Positions 4,519 through 7,396 of a stretch of 7,396 nucleotides of DNA are shown piece by piece (the stretch's first letter is position 1; each line of letters opens with the position of its first letter). The position numbers were made by a program, and so were the translations under genes. Source of the stretch: a bacterium (GTDB taxonomy: Bacteria > Vulcanimicrobiota > Xenobia > Xenobiales > Xenobiaceae). The notes beneath the pieces were generated by a model that saw only the letters and a list, made by a program, of their open reading frames with translations, did no database searches and had not been told where the DNA came from. Location of the stretch: contig JAFSXO010000177.1 in NCBI GenBank assembly GCA_017444045.1, positions 1 to 7,396 on the forward strand, written 5' to 3'.

Positions 4519-7248
4519 TTGGATAATAGTGAAAAAAGCGCTGCAAAGGGCAAGTTTCTGATAGTCGATGGCAACGGCTTAGCTTATCGCTCGTTTTACG
4601 CTGTCCCTGTTTATAAGTCTGCTCTGGGCTTGCCTATTAATGCTTTGTGCGGCTTCGTCAAGCTTTTGTTCAATGTGATTAGCACAGAAGCTCCGACGCA
4701 TGTTGCCGTAGCGTTTGATCACAGCGCCTTAACCGAGCGTCTGCTGCGGTTTCAGGGGTACAATGTCCAGCGCGAGGAAATGCCCAACGAACTGGCGGTG
4801 CAGCTTCCCATCATAGAGGATTTCGTGCATGCCTGCGGGATCCGCACCTATCGCATGCCCGGCTTTGAGGCCGATGACTGCATAGGCACTATAGTCCATA
4901 AGGCTCAGGCAGCCGGATTGCGTTCGCTGATTATTTCCGGCGACTTAGAGCTGTTGCAGCTTGTGCGTCCCAATGTTAACGTGCTCACCATGCGCCGCGG
5001 GCTGGGAGACACGATGGTTTACAATGAAGAGACCGTTAAGTCTATGTTTCGCTTGGCTCCTCACCAGTTAGCCGATCTGCGCGCTCTGGCGGGCGATTCT
5101 GGGCAGAATATCGGCGGCATACCGGGCATCGGCAACGTTACTGCCTGTCGGCTGCTGTCTCAGTACAACAGCTTAGAGGAGCTTTACAGCAATCTGGATA
5201 GCCTGCCTGCCAAATGGCGCACTCCCTTGCGCGATAATTACGAGGATGCCAAAGACTTTCTGAACCGCGCCACAATCCGCACCGATTTGCCTCTGGAATT
5301 TAGCCTGGAAGACTGTCGTTTTTCTGGCATCCCCATCGCTATGTTTGCGCGCATTTTCAATCTGCTGGGCAACGACGAGTTCGCTTTCGGCCCGGTTCTG
5401 CTGGAGCGTCTGCGCAATATGGCCATCGCCGAAGAACCGTCGCTGCTGCCTCAGCAGGGGCTGGTTGGCGATGAAGCCCGCCAGGCCTTGATGGCCTGCC
5501 GCGACGGCAGCGGCGATCTGGCGGTGGTTTGGCTGGCCAATCGCCGCAGAGAGTGCGGGATCGCCATATCGTGTGCCGGTCAGCCCATCTTTTACGTCTC
5601 CTGCGAAAACAATACCGTGAGCAACCGGGAAATATGGGAACTGCTCACGCCGGTATTTGAAGATTCTTCAAGGCGCAAATATGTATTCCGCAGCGCCGAT
5701 ATGGCGCGGCGCCATAGCCTAACTGGCAAAAACGTGGTCGATGTGGCTCTGGCCGCTGGCCTGATTTGCCCAGAAATTTGGGACTTCAGCCTGGAAAGCG
5801 TATGCTCGCGCTTTGGGCTGGTTACTTATCCCAGCTTATTGCTCTTTGGCGACGCCAAGGCCGACTGGAATGATGTCCCCGAGCAGAATAAGGTTTGCTG
5901 GGCCGGCCGGGCTGCAAATATGCTGGCAGTCATAGGGCCGATGATCGTTCAGGCCCTGCACGAGCGCGGGCTGTGGGATCTGTTCACGTCAGTAGATATC
6001 TCCTTCGCCCAGTGTATGAATCGGCCAGTTGCCCTGCCCGAGCAGGTGGACCATCAGGCGGTAGCCGAGGTCTGTTCGGTGCTGGATCATGAAATGGCAA
6101 AGCTTCAGGACGCTATCTGCGAATCGGCTGGCTATCGGCTAAACGTCGACGATGACCGCGAGCTTGGTGAGCTTCTCTTCGCCAAATTGGGGCTGTTGGT
6201 GCCCACCCGTCCCAAGGCAGGCGAAGAGATTGGCGCCGATATTTTGGGCGCTTTAGAGGGGCAGCATGCCATGGTTGCCGATATCCGCCGCTTCCGCGAG
6301 CTGTCCGACTTTAAGAAAATTGCTGTGCGCAAGCTGTTCTCCGAAGGCCAGCTGGACTTTGTTATAGATGGCAATCTGTTCAATGTAGCCCTGATGGCCG
6401 AGCGCCGTTTGCTTTCCCTGAATAAGGTTGCCGCGGGTGGCTCCGTGCTCATTTTGCACCGCCTGGAAGCCGTGGTCGAGAATCTTATGGTAGAGGCTGT
6501 GCGCACTCCGCTTTATCGGGCATTTCAGAGCCTTCTCTTCCCCGAAAGGGATCGCGCCTTGGCGGTTGTGCAGCTTCCCCAGGTGTTCCAGAGAGTGCTG
6601 GCTCATTTGGCCGGTGACGAGCAGCTTGAGAGAGAAGCCGATAAGGGTATGCTGCTGCGGGATTTGGCCCAGGCGGTGCTTGGGGTTTCGGCTGAAAATG
6701 TCTCATTCCGTGATTTGCATACGGTGACGGTGATGCTGTATCGCTATATGGGACCGCAGTGGCTGTCGCGGCGCATGGGCTGCTCGTTTGAGCAGGCGGA
6801 AGCTATGCTTCAGGCCTTTGACGCTGAGCTGGCGCGGCGTTTCCCGCAGAGCTGGCAGTTTATGTGCCGGGAGCTGGAAAAGGCGCGGAACCATGAAAGC
6901 CTGGTTACCCTAGCCGGACGCAGCTGGGTGCCGGTAGAGGTCTCAAGCCGTATGCTCGGAGTGCGCGTTATGGCCGAGCGCAGCGCCATGACCTATGCGG
7001 TAGAGGGGGCTGTAACCGATATTCAGCGCCTGGCCTGCAGCCGGATAGGCGAGGAATTTGGCAGCTCTATACGCATGCTTCCTCTCTTCGACGGAATAAT
7101 TATCAGCGCGCCCAGTGAGCAGCTAGAGGCTGTTATGGAAAAAGCTGTCGCTCTGGGGCGGGAAAGCTGCTATGGCCTGAAGCTTCCTATCGCCTGGCAT
7201 CGGGTGGGCAGCTTAGCTGAAGCAATTGCTGATTTGGGAGCTTCCTGA
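4519..7248 (+). CDS. DNA polymerase I-like protein with degenerate active sites
   Basis: This 909-residue protein has the layout of DNA polymerase I (E. coli Pol I is 928). Residues 12-290 are a 5'-nuclease domain in register with Taq. Asp17, Asp67, Glu117, Asp119, Asp120, Asp142 and Asp193 remain as metal-site acids. Taq Asp144 is Glu144, Taq Asp191 is Gln196 and Taq Lys82 is Asn82. A helix-hairpin-helix (GGIPGIGNVTA) begins at about 199. Residues about 315-480 match the 3'-5' exonuclease fold, but the DxE is gone (around VVWL, 336-339) and YAAED is replaced by WAGRA (461-465). Residues about 515-909 are polymerase-like. Motif A aligns through RVLAHLAGDEQ, yet the catalytic Asp is Gln685 and the following Glu is Phe690. 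Motif B Lys is His734, and the Phe and Tyr are Val738 and Arg742. Motif C keeps Asp858, but the Glu is Gly859. Synthesis and proofreading should be absent. The frame is uninterrupted and its codon use looks like the neighbours', so I read it as a conserved pseudoenzyme paralogue, not the housekeeping polA. Confidence 0.85.
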   Translation: MDNSEKSAAKGKFLIVDGNGLAYRSFYAVPVYKSALGLPINALCGFVKLLFNVISTEAPTHVAVAFDHSALTERLLRFQGYNVQREEMPNELAVQLPIIEDFVHACGIRTYRMPGFEADDCIGTIVHKAQAAGLRSLIISGDLELLQLVRPNVNVLTMRRGLGDTMVYNEETVKSMFRLAPHQLADLRALAGDSGQNIGGIPGIGNVTACRLLSQYNSLEELYSNLDSLPAKWRTPLRDNYEDAKDFLNRATIRTDLPLEFSLEDCRFSGIPIAMFARIFNLLGNDEFAFGPVLLERLRNMAIAEEPSLLPQQGLVGDEARQALMACRDGSGDLAVVWLANRRRECGIAISCAGQPIFYVSCENNTVSNREIWELLTPVFEDSSRRKYVFRSADMARRHSLTGKNVVDVALAAGLICPEIWDFSLESVCSRFGLVTYPSLLLFGDAKADWNDVPEQNKVCWAGRAANMLAVIGPMIVQALHERGLWDLFTSVDISFAQCMNRPVALPEQVDHQAVAEVCSVLDHEMAKLQDAICESAGYRLNVDDDRELGELLFAKLGLLVPTRPKAGEEIGADILGALEGQHAMVADIRRFRELSDFKKIAVRKLFSEGQLDFVIDGNLFNVALMAERRLLSLNKVAAGGSVLILHRLEAVVENLMVEAVRTPLYRAFQSLLFPERDRALAVVQLPQVFQRVLAHLAGDEQLEREADKGMLLRDLAQAVLGVSAENVSFRDLHTVTVMLYRYMGPQWLSRRMGCSFEQAEAMLQAFDAELARRFPQSWQFMCRELEKARNHESLVTLAGRSWVPVEVSSRMLGVRVMAERSAMTYAVEGAVTDIQRLACSRIGEEFGSSIRMLPLFDGIIISAPSEQLEAVMEKAVALGRESCYGLKLPIAWHRVGSLAEAIADLGAS

Positions 7249-7318
7249 AGGTAAGCTTGTCATCAGTTAACGGCTGGGCAAAATTGTTTAGGTTTATTTC
7301 AAGGTTGGCTGATTCTTA

Positions 7319-7347
7319 TTGCAGGAAATCTGTGTTTTTGCTATAAT
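7319..7347 (+). promoter_or_regulatory. Strong sigma70 promoter with extended -10
   Basis: TTGCAG (7319-7324) and TATAAT (7342-7347) are separated by exactly 17 bp. The -10 is preceded by TGC (7339-7341), making an extended -10 element. Transcription would start near 7353-7356 and run out of the right edge. It lies about 70 bp after the Pol I-like stop, so the next gene, outside the window, is probably its own unit. No start codon with a ribosome binding site is evident in the 40 bp that remain. Confidence 0.7.
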
Positions 7348-7396
7348 TTATCAGCGACTAAGTGTTGGAACTGAGCGTCGGCTTTGTTTAGCTGGC

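Noticed and set aside
4519..7248. Pol I-like gene as a decaying pseudogene or as the normal housekeeping polA
   Set aside because: No stop or frameshift occurs in 909 codons and the alignment is continuous, which argues against decay. Loss of the motif A Asp, motif B Lys and motif C Glu argues against a working replicative repair polymerase.

Overview
The window is a bacterial chromosomal segment of about 7.4 kb with moderately high GC. All genes lie on the + strand. Proteobacterial-style MgtE and FeoB sequences, strong GGAGG-type ribosome binding sites and sigma70-like promoter spacing suggest a Gram-negative proteobacterium. The FeoB ferrous-iron uptake system fits life with little oxygen. 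I cannot name a genus from the sequence alone.

Layout: (1) positions 2-106 hold the C-terminal tail of an unidentified protein that runs in from the left. (2) 181-1506 is a full-length MgtE-type magnesium channel/transporter. (3) 1507-1902 is a 396-bp intergenic region with no convincing gene. It holds at least three palindromic units built on the same core (TGGCATTGG / CCAATGCCA), one of which forms a hairpin in the leader of the next gene. (4) 1903-4263 encodes a FeoA-FeoB fusion, a ferrous-iron transporter with its FeoA domain at the N-terminus. (5) 4264-4518 is an AT-rich gap with a weak terminator-like palindrome, a TTGACA box and a 60-bp-spaced direct repeat. (6) 4519-7248 is an intact 909-residue protein with the full domain layout of DNA polymerase I. 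(7) 7249-7396 holds a strong extended -10 promoter pointing out of the window.

The most unusual item is the polymerase I-like protein. It aligns along its whole length with family A DNA polymerases, and the ends of motifs A and C and the 5'-nuclease spacing are well preserved. The polymerase motif A aspartate is glutamine, the motif B lysine is histidine and the motif C glutamate is glycine. The proofreading domain has lost its DxE and its YxxxD motif. In the 5'-nuclease domain most metal ligands remain, but two are changed. An uninterrupted frame of this length with a recognisable fold and dead active sites suggests a retained pseudoenzyme, probably a DNA-binding or structural paralogue of Pol I, rather than a decaying pseudogene. 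A normal polA would then be expected elsewhere in the genome.

The two transporters share a divalent-metal theme (Mg2+, Fe2+), but the gaps between genes and the separate regulatory signals argue for separate transcription units rather than one operon.
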